Of a stretch of 5,664 nt of DNA, positions 5,633-5,664 are shown piece by piece. The translations under genes were made by a program, and so were the position numbers. The notes beneath the pieces were generated by a model, which saw only the letters and a list, made by a program, of their open reading frames with translations, was not told where the DNA came from and did no database searches. Source of the stretch: Tannerella sp. (GTDB taxonomy: Bacteria; Bacteroidota; Bacteroidia; Bacteroidales; Tannerellaceae); the NCBI GenBank assembly GCA_031289515.1, contig JAITPH010000005.1, positions 1-5,664 of the forward strand. Direction: 5' to 3'. Every line of letters starts with the position of its first letter. The stretch's first letter is position 1.

Positions 5633-5664
5633 GTTTTCAAAACCCGGACACAAGAAATATTGAT

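Noticed and set aside
5171..5653. Long minus-strand open frame (160 codons) overlapping the end of the ATPase gene and the repeat cluster
   Set aside because: Its translation is the typical spurious product of this repeat type (HCEF-TKQS and LFLAMT segments) plus the antisense of the hexamer repeat. The plus-strand ATPase frame is clearly the real one.

Overview
The window looks like chromosomal DNA of a Bacteroidetes (Bacteroidales-like) bacterium. Reasons: several promoters match the Bacteroidetes pattern (TTG/TTTG at -33, TAnnTTTG at -7), most starts lack a Shine-Dalgarno sequence, there is a lipoprotein with a DUF4369-like N-terminus and a TlpA-type thioredoxin domain, and the ABC ATPase carries a lineage-style C-terminal extension and a 'VVLTD' Q-loop. 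Species cannot be named from the sequence. Intergenic DNA is clearly AT-richer than the genes.

Layout. On the minus strand, read right to left: pckA (ATP-type phosphoenolpyruvate carboxykinase, 1508-3115) has its own promoter near 3214-3243 and ends in a strong hairpin terminator at 1447-1481. A new promoter at 1386-1416 then starts a probable two-gene unit: a thioredoxin-like lipoprotein (252-1337, TTG start) followed 40 bp later by the first 70 codons of a YifB/ComM-family AAA ATPase (1-211, cut by the window edge). On the plus strand, divergent from pckA, is a two-gene transporter operon: a FecCD/BtuC-type permease (3310-4344) and, 2 bp after its stop, its ATPase (4347-5516). No binding protein or TonB receptor is in the window, so the substrate (ferric siderophore, haem or cobalamin) is undetermined.

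The unusual part is the right end. The ATPase gene has an in-frame run of degenerate 6-bp units (about 138 bp, 5229-5366) that puts a Ser/Ala/Val-rich low-complexity stretch inside the C-terminal extension. Its last 13 codons appear to come partly from a short repeat (core GTCATTGCGAG). That repeat recurs just downstream in alternating orientation, forming REP/BIME-like hairpins, the last of which is followed by six T and may terminate the operon.

Intergenic stretches: 1338-1507 holds the pckA terminator and the lipoprotein promoter; 3116-3309 holds the divergent pckA and permease promoters, with no recognisable cobalamin riboswitch; 5517-5632 is mostly the repeat cluster; in 5633-5664 I see nothing. 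No tRNA, rRNA, CRISPR array, insertion sequence or transposase gene was found.
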